From: Viola odorata
Taxonomy: Eukaryota > Streptophyta > Magnoliopsida > Malpighiales > Violaceae
DNA length: 64,000 bases
Reading direction: 5' to 3'
Assembly: GCA_963691705.1 (NCBI GenBank)
Contig: OY829537.1
Span: forward strand, 40,303,514-40,367,513
In this document: positions 49,515 through 61,298 of the stretch, one piece after another
Numbering within the stretch: position 1 is the first letter of the stretch
How the letters are laid out: every line of letters begins with the position of its first letter
Position numbers and translations under genes: made by a program
The notes under the pieces: generated by a model
Seen by the model: the letters and a program-made list of their open reading frames with translations, nothing else
What the model was told of the DNA's origin: nothing
The model's database searches: none

Positions 49515-50724
49515 GACGCTGATGTAGAAATGTAAAGGTATTCAGGCGAGGCTATCGCAGTCACGTACGCTGATGCAGAAATGTAAAGGAATCCGGGCGA
49601 GGCTATCGTAGTCACGGATACTGATACAGAAAAGTAAAGGAATCCGGGCGAGGCTATCGTAGGCACGGATGCTGATGTAGAAATGTAAAGGTATTCAGGC
49701 GAGGCTATCGCAGTCACGGACGCTGATGCAGAAATGTAGAGGTATCCGGGCGAGGTTGTCGCAGTCACGGATACTGATACAGAAAAGTAAAGGAATCCGG
49801 GCGAGGCTATCGCAGTCACGGACGCTGATGCAGAAATGTAAAGGAATCCGAGCGAGGCTATCGTAGTCACGGATACTGATACAGAAAAGTAAAGGAATCC
49901 GGGCGAGGCTATCGTAGTCACGGATACTGATACACAAAAGTAAAGGAATCCGGGCGAGGCTATCGTAGTCACGGATGCTGATGTAGAAATGTAAAGGTAT
50001 TCAGGCGAGGCTATCGCAGTCACGGACGCTGATGCAGAAATGTAAAGGTATCCGGGCGAGGCTGTCGCAGTCACGGATACTGATACAGAAAAGTAAAGGA
50101 ATCCGGGCGAGGCTATCGCAGTCACGGACGCTGATGTAGAAATGTAAAGGTATCCGGGCGAGGCTGTCGTAGTCACGGATACTGATACAGAAAAGTAAAG
50201 GTATCCAGGCGAGGCTGTCTCAGTCACGGATACTGATACAGAAAAGTAAAGGAATCCGGGCGAGGCTATCGCAGTCACGGACGCTGATGCAGAAAAGTAA
50301 AGGAATCCGGGCGAGCCTATCGCAGTCATGGACTCTGATGCAGAAATGTAAAGGAATCCGGGCGAGGCTATCGCAGTCACGGATACTGATACAGAAAAGT
50401 AAAGGAATCCGGGCGAGGCTATCGTTGTCACGGATACTGATACAGAAAAGTAAAGGAATCCGGGCGAGGCTATCGTAGTCACGGATGCTGATGTAGAAAT
50501 GTAAAGGTATTCAGGCTATGCTATCGCAGTCACGGACGCTGATGCAGAAATGTAAAGGTATCCGGGCGAGGCTGTCGCAGTCACTGATACTGATACAGAA
50601 AAGTAAAGGAAGCCGGGTGAGGCTATCGCCGTCACGGACGCTGATGCAGAAATGTAAAGGTACTCAGGCGCGGCTATCGCAGTCACGGACGCTGAGGCAG
50701 AAACGTAAAGGTATCCGGGCGAGG
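49515..50724 (+). repeat. Right-zone duplicate, part 2 of copy 1
   Basis: Matches 57,610-58,819 at offset 8,095. Both share a private GGCTA in place of GGCGA (TTCAGGCTATGCTATCG near 50,510; TTCAGGCTAGGCTATCG near 58,605 and 60,387). The match ends near 50,724. There this copy enters a GGTTGTCG tract that also matches 46,586-46,836, both bearing AATCCGGCCGAGG (46,741 and 50,865). Confidence 0.83.
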
Positions 50725-51599
50725 TTGTCGCAGTCACGGATACTGATACAGAAAAGTAAAGGAATCCGGGCGAGGCTATCGCAGTCACGGACGCTGATGC
50801 AGAAATGTAAAGGAATCCGAGCGAGGCTATCGTAGTCACGGATACTGATACAGAAAAGTAAAGGAATCCGGCCGAGGCTATCGTAGTCACGGATACTGAT
50901 ACACAAAAGTAAAGGAATCCGGGCGAGGCTATCGTAGTCACGGATGCTGATGTAGAAATGTAAAGGTATCCGGGCGAGGCTATCGCAGTCACGGACGCTG
51001 ATGCAGAAATGTAAAGGTACTCAGGCGCGGCTGTCGCAGTCACGGACGCTGAGGCAGAAACGTAAAGGTATCCGGGCGAGGCAAGCGCAATCACGGATCC
51101 TGATGAAGAAAATAAAGGTATTCGGGCGAGGCTATCGCAGTCACGGACGCTGATGCAGAAATGTAAAGGTATCCGGGCGAGGCTATCGTAGTCACGGATG
51201 CTGATGTAGAAATGTAAAGGTATTCAGGCGAGGCTATCGCAGTCACGTACGCTGATGCAGAAATGTAAAGGTATCTGGGCGAGGCTGTCGCAGTCACGGA
51301 TACTGATACAGAAATATAAAGGTATCCGGGCGAGGCTTTCGCAGTCACGGACGCTGATGCAGAAATGTAAAGGTATCCGGGCGAGGCTAGCGCAATCATG
51401 GATCTTGATGAAGAAAATAAAGGTATCCGGGCGAGGCTATCGCAGTCACGGATACTGATACAGAAATGTAAAGGTACTCAGGCGCGGCTTTCGCAGTCAC
51501 GTACGCTGATGCAGAAATGTAAAGGTATCTGGGCGAGCCTGTCGCAGTCACGGATACTGATACAGAAATGTAAAGGTATCCGGGCGAGGCTTTCGCAGT

Positions 51600-54429
51600 C
51601 ACGGACGCTGATGCAGAAATGTAAAGGTATCCGGGCGAGGCTATCGCAGTCACGGACGCTGATGCAAAAATGTAAAGATATCCGGGCGAGGCTATCGTAG
51701 GCACGGATGCTGATGTAGAAATGTAAAGGTATTCAGGCGAGGCTATCGCAGTCACGGATGCTGATGCAGAAATGTAAAGGTATCCGGGCGAGGTTGTCGC
51801 AGTCACGGATACTGATACAGAAAAGTAAAGGAATCCGGGCGAGGCTATCGCAGTCACGGACGTTGATGCAGAAATGTAAAGGAATCCGAGCGAGGCTATC
51901 GTAGTCACGGATACTGATACAGAAAAGTAAAGGAATCCGGGCGAGGCTATCGTAGGCACGGATGCTGATGTAGAAATGTAAAGGTATTCAGGCGAGGCTA
52001 TCGCAGTCACGGACGCTGATGCAGAAATGTAAAGATATCCGGGCGAGGCTGTCGCAGTCACTGATAGTGATACAGAAAAGTAAAGGAACCCGGGTGAGGC
52101 TATCGCCGTCACGGACGCTGATGTAGAAATGTAAAGGTACTCAGGCGCGGCTATCGCAGTCACGGACGCTGATGCAGAAATGTAAAGGTATCCGGGCGAG
52201 GCTAGCGCAATCACGGATCCTGATGAAGAAAATAAAGGTATTCGGGCGAGGCTATCGCAGTCACGGAAGCTGATGCAGAAATGTAAAGGTATCCGGGCGA
52301 GGCTATCGTAGTCACGGATGCTGATGTAGAAATGTAAAGGTATTCAGGACAGGCTATCGCAGTCACGTACGCTGATGCAGAAATGTAAAGGTATCTGGGC
52401 GAGGCTGTCGCAGTCACGGATACTGATACAGAAATGTAAAGGTATCCGGGCGAGGCTTTCGCAGTCACGGACGCTGATGCAGAAATGTAAAGGTATCCGG
52501 GCGAGGCTAGCGCAATCATGGATCTTGATGAAGAAAATAAAGGTATCCGGGCGAGGCTATCGCAGTCACGGACAATGATGCAGAAATGTAAAGATATCCG
52601 GGCGAGGCTATCGTAGTCACGGATGCTGATGTAGAAATGTAAAGGTATTCAGGCGAGGCTATCGCAGTCACGGACGCTGATGCAGAAATGTAAAGGTATC
52701 CGGGCGAGGCTGTCGCAGTCACGGATACTGATACAGAAATGTAAAGGTATCCGGGCAAGACTTTCGCAGTCACGGACGCTGATGCAGAAATGTAAAAGTA
52801 TCCGGGCGAGGCTGTCGCAGTCACTGATACTGATACAGAAAAGTAAAGGAATCCGGGTGAGGCTATCGCCGTCACGGACGCTGATGCAGAAATGTAAAGG
52901 TACTCAGGCGCGGCTATCGCAGTCATGGACGCTGATGCAGAAATGTAAAGGTATCCGGGCGAGGCTAGCGCAATCACGGATCCTGATGAAGAAAATAAAG
53001 GTATTCGGGCGAGGCTATCGCAGTCACGGACGCTGATGCAGAAATGTAAAGGTATCCGGGCGAGGCTATCGTAGTCACGGATGCTGATGTAGAAATGTAA
53101 AGGTATTCAGGCGAGGCTATCGCAGTCACGTACGCTGATGCAGAAATGTAAAGGAATCCGGGCGAGGCTATCGTAGTCACGGATACTGATACAGAAAAGT
53201 AAAGGAATCCGGGCGAGGCTATCGTAGGCACGGATGCTGATGTAGAAATGTAAAGGTATTCAGGCGAGGCTATCGCAGTCACGGACGCTGATGCAGAAAT
53301 GTAAAGGTATCCGGGCGAGGTTGTCGCAGTCACGGATACTGATACAGAAAAGTAAAGGAATCCGGGCGAGGCTATCGCAGTCACGGACGCTGATGCAGAA
53401 ATGTAAAGGAATCCGAGCGAGGCTATCGTAGTCACGGATACTGATACAGAAAAGTAAAGGAATCCGGGCGAGGCTATCGTAGTCACGGATACTGATACAC
53501 AAAAGTAAAGGAATCCGGGCGAGGCTATCGTAGTCACGGATGCTGATGTAGAAATGTAAAGGTATTCAGGCGAGGCTATCGCAGTCACGGACGCTGTTGC
53601 AGAAATGTAAAGGTATCCGGGCGAGGCTGTCGCAGTCACGGATACTGATACAGAAAAGTAAAGGATTCCGGGCGAGGCTATCGCAATCACGGACGCTGAT
53701 GCAGAAATGTAAAGGTATCCGGGCGAGGCTAGCGCAATCATGGATCTTGATGAAGAAAATAAAGGTATCCGGGCGAGGCTACCGCAGTCACGGACAATGA
53801 TGCAGAAATGTAAAGATATCCGGGCGAGGCTATCGTAGTCACGGATGCTGATGTAGAAATGTAAAGGTATTCAGGCGAGGCTATCGCAGTCACGGATACT
53901 GATACAGAAAAGTAAAGGAATCCGGGCGAGGCTATCGTAGGCACGGATGCTGATGTAGAAATGTAAAGGTATTCAGGCGAGGCTATCGCAGTCACGGACG
54001 CTGATGCAGAAATGTAAAGGTATCCGGGCGAGGTTGTCGCAGTCACGGATACTGATACAGAAAAGTAAAGGAATCCGGGCGAGGCTATCGCAGTCACGGA
54101 CGCTGATGCAAAAATGTAAAGGAATCCGAGCGAGGCTATCGTAGTCACGGATACTGATACAGAAAAGTAAAGGAATCCGGGCGAGGCTATCGTAGGCACG
54201 GATGCTGATGTAGAAATGTAAAGGTATTCAGGCGAGGCTATCGCAGTCACGGACGCTGATGCAGAAATGTAAAGGTATCCGGGCGAGGTTGTCGCAGTCA
54301 CGGATACTGATACAGAAAAGTAAAGGAATCCGGGCGAGGCTATCGCAGTCACGGACGCTGATGCAGAAATGTAAAGGAATCCGAGCGAGGCTATCGTAGT
54401 CACGGATACTGATACAGAAAAGTAAGGGA
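51600..54429 (+). repeat. Right-zone duplicate, part 3 of copy 1
   Basis: Matches 61,221-64,000. The offset is 9,621 up to about 52,925 and 9,571 after. The 50-base change reflects loss of the F1 at 52,977 in the other copy, where an ordinary A unit is found (near 62,573). Both share AAAGGATTCCGGGCG (near 53,660 and 63,231) and TGATGCAAAAATGTAAAGG (near 54,103 and 63,674). Confidence 0.84.
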
Positions 54430-55687
54430 ATCCGGGCGAGGCTATCGTTGTCACGGATACTGATACACAAAAGTAAAGGAATCCGGGCGAGGCTATCGTA
54501 GTCACGGATGCTGATGCAGAAATGTAAAGGTATCCGGGCGAGGCTAGCGCAATCACGGATCCTGATGAAGAAAATAAAGGTATTCGGGCGAGGCTATCGC
54601 AGTCACGTACGCTGATGCAGAAATGTAAAGGTATCTGGGCGAGGCTGTCGCAGTCACGGATACTGATACAGAAATGTAAAGGTATCCGGCCGAGGCTTTC
54701 GCAGTCACGGACGCTGATGCAGAAATGTAAAGGTATCCGGGCGAGGCTAGCGCAATCATGGATCTTGATGAAGAAAATAAAGGAATCCGGGCGAGGCTAT
54801 CGCAGTCACGGACAATGATGCAGAAATGTAAAGATATCCGGGCGAGGCTATCGTAGTCACGGATGCTGATGTAGAAATGTAAAGGTATTCAGGCGAGGCT
54901 ATCGCAGTCACGGACGCTGATGCAGAAATGTAAAGGTATCCGGGCGAGGCTGTCGCAGTCACGGATACTGATACAGAAATGTAAAGGTATCCGGTCAAGA
55001 CTTTCGCAGTCACGGACGCTGATGCAGAAATGTAAAAGTATCCGGGCGCGGCTATCGCAGTCACGGACGCTGATGCAGAAATGTAAAGGTATCCGGGCGA
55101 GGCTAGCGCAATCACGGATCCTGATGAAGAAAATAAAGGTATTCGGGCGAGGCTATCGCAGTCACGGACGCTGATGCAGAAATGTAAAGGTATCCGGGCG
55201 AGGCTATCGTAGTCACGGATGCTGATGTAGAAATGTAAAGGTATTCAGGCGAGGCTATCGCAGTCCCGTACGCTGATGCAGAAATGTAAAGGAATCCGGG
55301 CGAGGCTATCGTAGTCACGGATACTGATACAGAAAAGTAAAGGTATCCAGGCGAGGCTGTCTCAGTCACGGATACTGATACAGAAAAGTAAAGGAATCCG
55401 GGCGAGGCTATCGCAGTCACGGACGCTGATGCAGAAAAGTAAAGGTATCCGGGCGAGCCTATCGCAGTCATGGACTCTGATGCAGAAATGTAAAGTAATC
55501 CGAGCGAGGCTATCGTAGTCACGGATACTGATACAGAAAAGTAAAGGAATCCGGGCGAGGCTATCGTAGTCACGGATACTGATACAGAAAAGTAAAGGAA
55601 TCCGGGCGAGGCTACCGTAGTCACGGATGCTGATGTAGAAATGTAACGGTATTCAGGCGAGGCTATCGCAGTCACGGACGCTGATGC

Positions 55688-57598
55688 AGAAATGTAAAGG
55701 TATCCGGGCGAGGCTGTCGCAGTCACTGATACTGATACAGAAAAGTAAAGGAATCCGGGTGAGGCTATCGCCGTCACGGACGCTGATGCAGAAATGTAAA
55801 GGTACTCAGGCGCGGCTATCGCAGTCACGGACGCTGAGGCAGAAACGTAAAGGTATCCGGGCAAGGCTAGCGCAATCACGGATCCTGATGAAGAAAATAA
55901 AGGTATTCGGGCGAGGCTATCGCAGTCACGGACGCTGATGCAGAAATGTAAAGGTATCCGGGCGAGGCTATCGTAGTCACGGATGCTGATGTAGAAATGT
56001 AAAGGTATTCAGGCGAGGCTATCGCAGTCACGTACGCTGATGCAGAAATGTAAAGGTATCTGGGCGAGGCTGTCGCAGTCACGGATACTGATACAGAAAT
56101 GTAAAGGTATCCAGGCGAGGCTTTCGCAGTCACGGACGCTGATGCAGAAATGTAAAGGTATCCGGGCGAGGCTAGCGCAATCATGGATCTTGATGAAGAA
56201 AATAAAGGTATCCGGGCGAGGCTATCGCAGTCACGGATACTGATACAGAAATGTAATGGTACTCAGGCGCGGCTTTCGCAGTCACGTACGATGATGTAGA
56301 AATGTAAAGGTATCTGGGCGAGGCTGTCGCAGTCACGGATACTGATACAGAAATGTAAAGGTATCCGGGCGAGGCTTTCGCAGTCACGGACGCTGATGCA
56401 GAAATGTAAAGGTATCCGGGCGAGGCTAGCGCAATCATGGATCTTGATGAAGAAAATAAAGGTATCCGGGCGAGGCTATCGCAGTCACGGACGCTGATGC
56501 AGAAATGTAAAGGTATCCGGGCGAGGCTATCGCAGTCACGGACGCTGATGCAGAAATGTAAAGATATCCGGGCGAGGCTATCGTAGGCACGGATGCTGAT
56601 GTAGAAATGTAAAGGTATTCAGGCGAGGCTATCGCAGTCACGGATGCTGATGCAGAAATGTAAAGGTATTCGGGCGAGGTTGTCGCAGTCACGGATACTG
56701 ATACAGAAAAGTAAAGGAATCCGGGCGAGGCTATCGCAGTCACGGACGCTGATGCAGAAATGTAAAGGAATCCGAGCGAGGCTATCGTAGTCACGGATAC
56801 TGATACAGAAAAGTAAAGGAATCCGGGCGAGGCTATCGTAGGCACGGATGCTGATGTAGAAATGTAAAGGTATTAAGGCGAGGCTATCGCAGTCACGGAC
56901 GTTGATGCAGAAATGTAAAGATATCCGGGCGAGGCTGTCGCAGTCACTGATAGTGATACAGAAAAGTAAAGGAACCCGGGTGAGGCTATCGCCGTCACGG
57001 ACGCTGATGCAGAAATGTAAAGGTACTCAGGCGCGGCTATCGCAGTCACGGACGCTGATGCAGAAATGTAAAGGTATCCGGGCGAGGCTAGCGCAATCAC
57101 GGATCCTGATGAAGAAAATAAAGGTATTCGGGCGAGGCTATCGCAGTCACGGACGCTGATGCAGAAATGTAAAGGTATCCGGGCGAGGCTATCGTAGTCA
57201 CGGATGCTGATGCAGAAATGTAAAGGTATTCAGGACAGGCTATCGCAGTCACGTACGCTGATGCAGAAATGTAAAGGTATCTGGGCGAGGCTGTCGCAGT
57301 CACGGATACTGATACAGAAATGTAAAGGTATCCGGGCGAGGCTTTCGCAGTCACGGACGCTGATGCAGAAATGTAAAGGTATCCGGGCGAGGCTAGCGCA
57401 ATCATGGATCTTGATGAAGAAAATAAAGGTATCCGGGCGAGGCTATCGCAGTCACGGACAATGATGCAGAAATGTAAAGATATCCGGGCGAGGCTATCGT
57501 AGTCACGGATGCTGATGTAGAAATGTAAAGGTATTCAGGCGAGGCTATCGCAGTCACGGACGCTGATGCAGAAATGTAAAGGTATCCGGGCGAGGCTA
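55688..57598 (+). repeat. Right-zone duplicate, part 1 of copy 2
   Basis: Partner of 46,983-48,893. Private changes include CAAGGCTAGCG at the F1 near 55,862, GTACGATGATGTAG near 56,286, and GACGTTGATGCAG near 56,899. Confidence 0.83.
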
Positions 57599-57734
57599 TC
57601 GTAGTCACGGATGCTGATGTAGAAATGTAAAGGTATTCAGGCGAGGCTATCGCAGTCACGTACGCTGATGCAGAAATGTAAAGGAATCCGGGCGAGGCTA
57701 TCGTAGTCACGGATACAGATACAGAAAAGTAAAG

Positions 57735-59516
57735 GAATCCGGGCGAGGCTATCGTAGGCACGGATGCTGATGTAGAAATGTAAAGGTATTCAGGCGAGGC
57801 TATCGCAGTCACGGACGCTGATGCAGAAATGTAAAGGTATCCGGGCGAGGTTGTCGCAGTCACGGATACTGATACAGAAAAGTAAAGGAATCCGGGCGAG
57901 GCTATCGCAGTCACGGACGCTGATGCAGAAATGTAAAGGAATCCGAGCGAGGCTATCGTAGTCACGGATACTGATACAGAAAAGTAAAGGAATCCGGGCG
58001 AGGCTATCGTAGTCACGGATACTGATACACAAAAGTAAAGGAATCCGGGCGAGGCTATCGTACTCACGGATGCTGATGTAGAAATGTAAAGGTATTCAGG
58101 CGAGGCTATCGCAGTCACGGACGCTGATGCAGAAATGTAAAGGTATCCGGGCGAGGCTGTCGCAGTCACGGATACTGATACAGAAAAGTAAAGGAATCCG
58201 GGCGAGGCTATCGCAGTCACGGACGCTGATGTAGAAATGTAAAGGTATCCGGGCGAGGCTGTCGTAGTCACGGATACTGATACAGAAAAGTAAAGGTATC
58301 CAGGCGAGGCTGTCTCAGTCACGGATACTGATACAGAAAAGTAAAGGAATCCGGGCGAGGCTATCGCAGTCACGGACGCTGATGCAGAAAAGTAAAGGTA
58401 TCCGGGCGAGCCTATCGCAGTCATGGACTCTGATGCAGAAATGTAAAGTAATCCGAGCGAGGCTATTGTAGTCACGGATACTGATACAGAAAAGTAAAGG
58501 AATCCGGGCGAGGCTATCGTTGTCACGGATACTGATACAGAAAAGTAAAGGAATCCGGGCGAGGCTATCGTAGTCACGGATGCTGATGTAGAAATGTAAA
58601 GGTATTCAGGCTAGGCTATCGCAGTCACGGACGCTGATGCAGAAATGTAAAGGTATCCGGGCGAGGCTGTCGCAGTCACTGATACTGATACAGAAAAGTA
58701 AAGGAATCCGGGTGAGGCTATCGCCGTCACGGACGCTGATGCAGAAATGTAAAGGTACTCAGGCGCGGCTATCGCAGTCACGGACGCTGAGGCAGAAACG
58801 TAAAGGTATCCGGGCGAGGCTAGCGCAATCACGGATCCTGATGAAGAAAATAAAGGTATTCGGGCGAGGCTATCGCAGTCACGGACGCTGATGCAGAAAT
58901 GTAAAGGTATCCGGGCGAGGCTATCGTAGTCACGGATGCTGATGTAGAAATGTAAAGGTATTCAGGCGAGGCTATCGCAGTCACGTACGCTGATGCAGAA
59001 ATGTAAAGGTATCTGGGCGAGGCTGTCGCAGTCACGGATACTGATACAGAAATGTAAAGGTATCCGGGCGAGGCTTTCGCAGTCACGGACGCTGATGCAG
59101 AAATGTAAAGGTATCCGGGCGAGGCTAGCGCAATCATGGATCTTGATGAAGAAAATAAAGGTATCCGGGCGAGGCTATCGCAGTCACGGATACTGATACA
59201 GAAATGTAAAGGTACTCAGGCGCGGCTTTCGCAGTCACGTACGCTGATGCAGAAATGTAAAGGTATCTGGGCGAGCCTGTCGCAGTCACGGATACTGATA
59301 CAGAAATGTAAAGGTATCCGGGCGAGGCTTTCGCAGTCACGGACGCTGATGCAGAAATGTAAAGGTATCCGGGCGAGGCTAGCGCAATCATGGATCTTGA
59401 AGAAGAAAATAAAGGTATCCGGGCGAGGCTATCGCAGTCACGGACGCTGATGCAGAAATGTAAAGGTATCCGGGCGAGGCTATCGCAGTCACGGACGCTG
59501 ATGCAGAAATGTAAAG
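57735..59516 (+). repeat. 1,782-bp tandem duplication, unit 1
   Basis: Offset 1,782 (35 x 51 - 3) to unit 2. The F references 58,832, 59,137 and 59,391 map to 60,614, 60,919 and 61,173. Shared markers are TCGTACTCACGG (near 58,059 and 59,841), the GGCTAGGCTATCG change, and GATCTTGAAGAAG in the F2 at 59,391 and 61,173. Similarity at this offset extends to about 61,575. Confidence 0.86.
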
Positions 59517-61298
59517 ATATCCGGGCGAGGCTATCGTAGGCACGGATGCTGATGTAGAAATGTAAAGGTATTCAGGCGAGGCTATCGCAGTCACGGATGC
59601 TGATGCAGAAATGTAAAGGTATCCGGGCGAGGTTGTCGCAGTCACGGATACTGATACAGAAAAGTAAAGGAATCCGGGCGAGGCTATCGCAGTCACGGAC
59701 GCTGATGCAGAAATGTAAAGGAATCCGAGCGAGGCTATCGTAGTCACGGATACTGATACAGAAAAGTAAAGGAATCCGGGCGAGGCTATCGTAGTCACGG
59801 ATACTGATACACAAAAGTAAAGGAATCCGGGCGAGGCTATCGTACTCACGGATGCTGATGTAGAAATGTAAAGGTATTCAGGCGAGGCTATCGCAGTCAC
59901 GGACGCTGATGCAGAAATGTAAAGGTATCCGGGCGAGGCTGTCGCAGTCACGGATACTGATACAGAAAAGTAAAGGAATCCGGGCGAGGCTATCGCAGTC
60001 ACGGACGCTGATGTAGAAATGTAAAGGTATCCGGGCGAGGCTGTCGTAGTCACGGATACTGATACAGAAAAGTAAAGGTATCCAGGCGAGGCTGTCTCAG
60101 TCACGGATACTGATACAGAAAAGTAAAGGAATCCGGGCGAGGCTATCGCAGTCACGGACGCTGATGCAGAAAAGTAAAGGTATCCGGGCGAGCCTATCGC
60201 AGTCATGGACTCTGATGCAGAAATGTAAAGTAATCCGAGCGAGGCTATCGTAGTCACGGATACTGATACAGAAAAGTAAAGGAATCCGGGCGAGGCTATC
60301 GTTGTCACGGATACTGATACAGAAAAGTAAAGGAATCCGGGCGAGGCTATCGTAGTCACGGATGCTGATGTAGAAATGTAAAGGTATTCAGGCTAGGCTA
60401 TCGCAGTCACGGACGCTGATGCAGAAATGTAAAGGTATCCGGGCGAGGCTGTCGCAGTCACTGATACTGATACAGAAAAGTAAAGGAATCCAGGTGAGGC
60501 TATCGCCGTCACGGACGCTGATGCAGAAATGTAAAGGTACTCAGGCGCGGCTATCGCAGTCACGGACGCTGAGGCAGAAACGTAAAGGTATCCGGGCGAG
60601 GCTAGCGCAATCACGGATCCTGATGAAGAAAATAACGGTATTCGGGCGAGGCTATCGCAGTCACGGACGCTGATGCAGAAATGTAAAGGTATCCGGGCGA
60701 GGCTATCGTAGTCACGGATGCTGATGTAGAAATGTAAAGGTATTCAGGCGAGGCTATCGCAGTCACGTACGCTGATGCAGAAAAGTAAAGGTATCTGGGC
60801 GAGGCTGTCGCAGTCACGGATACTGATACAGAAATGTAAAGGTATCCGGGCGAGGCTTTCGCAGTCACGGACGCTGATGCAGAAATGTAAAGGTATCCGG
60901 GCGAGGCTAGCGCAATCATGGATCTTGATGAAGAAAATAAAGGTATCCGGGCGAGGCTATCGCAGTCACGGATACTGATACAGAAATGTAAAGGTACTCA
61001 GGCGCGGCTTTCGCAGTCACGTACGCTGATGCAGAAATGTAAAGGTATCTGGGCGAGCCTGTCGCAGTCACGGATACTGATACAGAAATGTAAAGGTATC
61101 CGGGCGAGGCTTTCGCAGTCACGGACGCTGATGCAGAAATGTAAAGGTATCCGGGCGAGGCTAGCGCAATCATGGATCTTGAAGAAGAAAATAAAGGTAT
61201 CCGGGAGAGGCTATCGCAGTCACGGACGCTGATGCAGAAATGTAAAGGTATCCGGGCGAGGCTATCGCAGTCACGGACGCTGATGCAGAAATGTAAAG
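59517..61298 (+). repeat. 1,782-bp tandem duplication, unit 2
   Basis: Partner of 57,735-59,516. Private changes include GGAATCCAGGTGAGG near 60,486, AATAACGGTATTCGG near 60,633, GATGCAGAAAAGTAAAGG near 60,775 and GGGAGAGG near 61,204. It is therefore slightly more changed than unit 1. Confidence 0.84.
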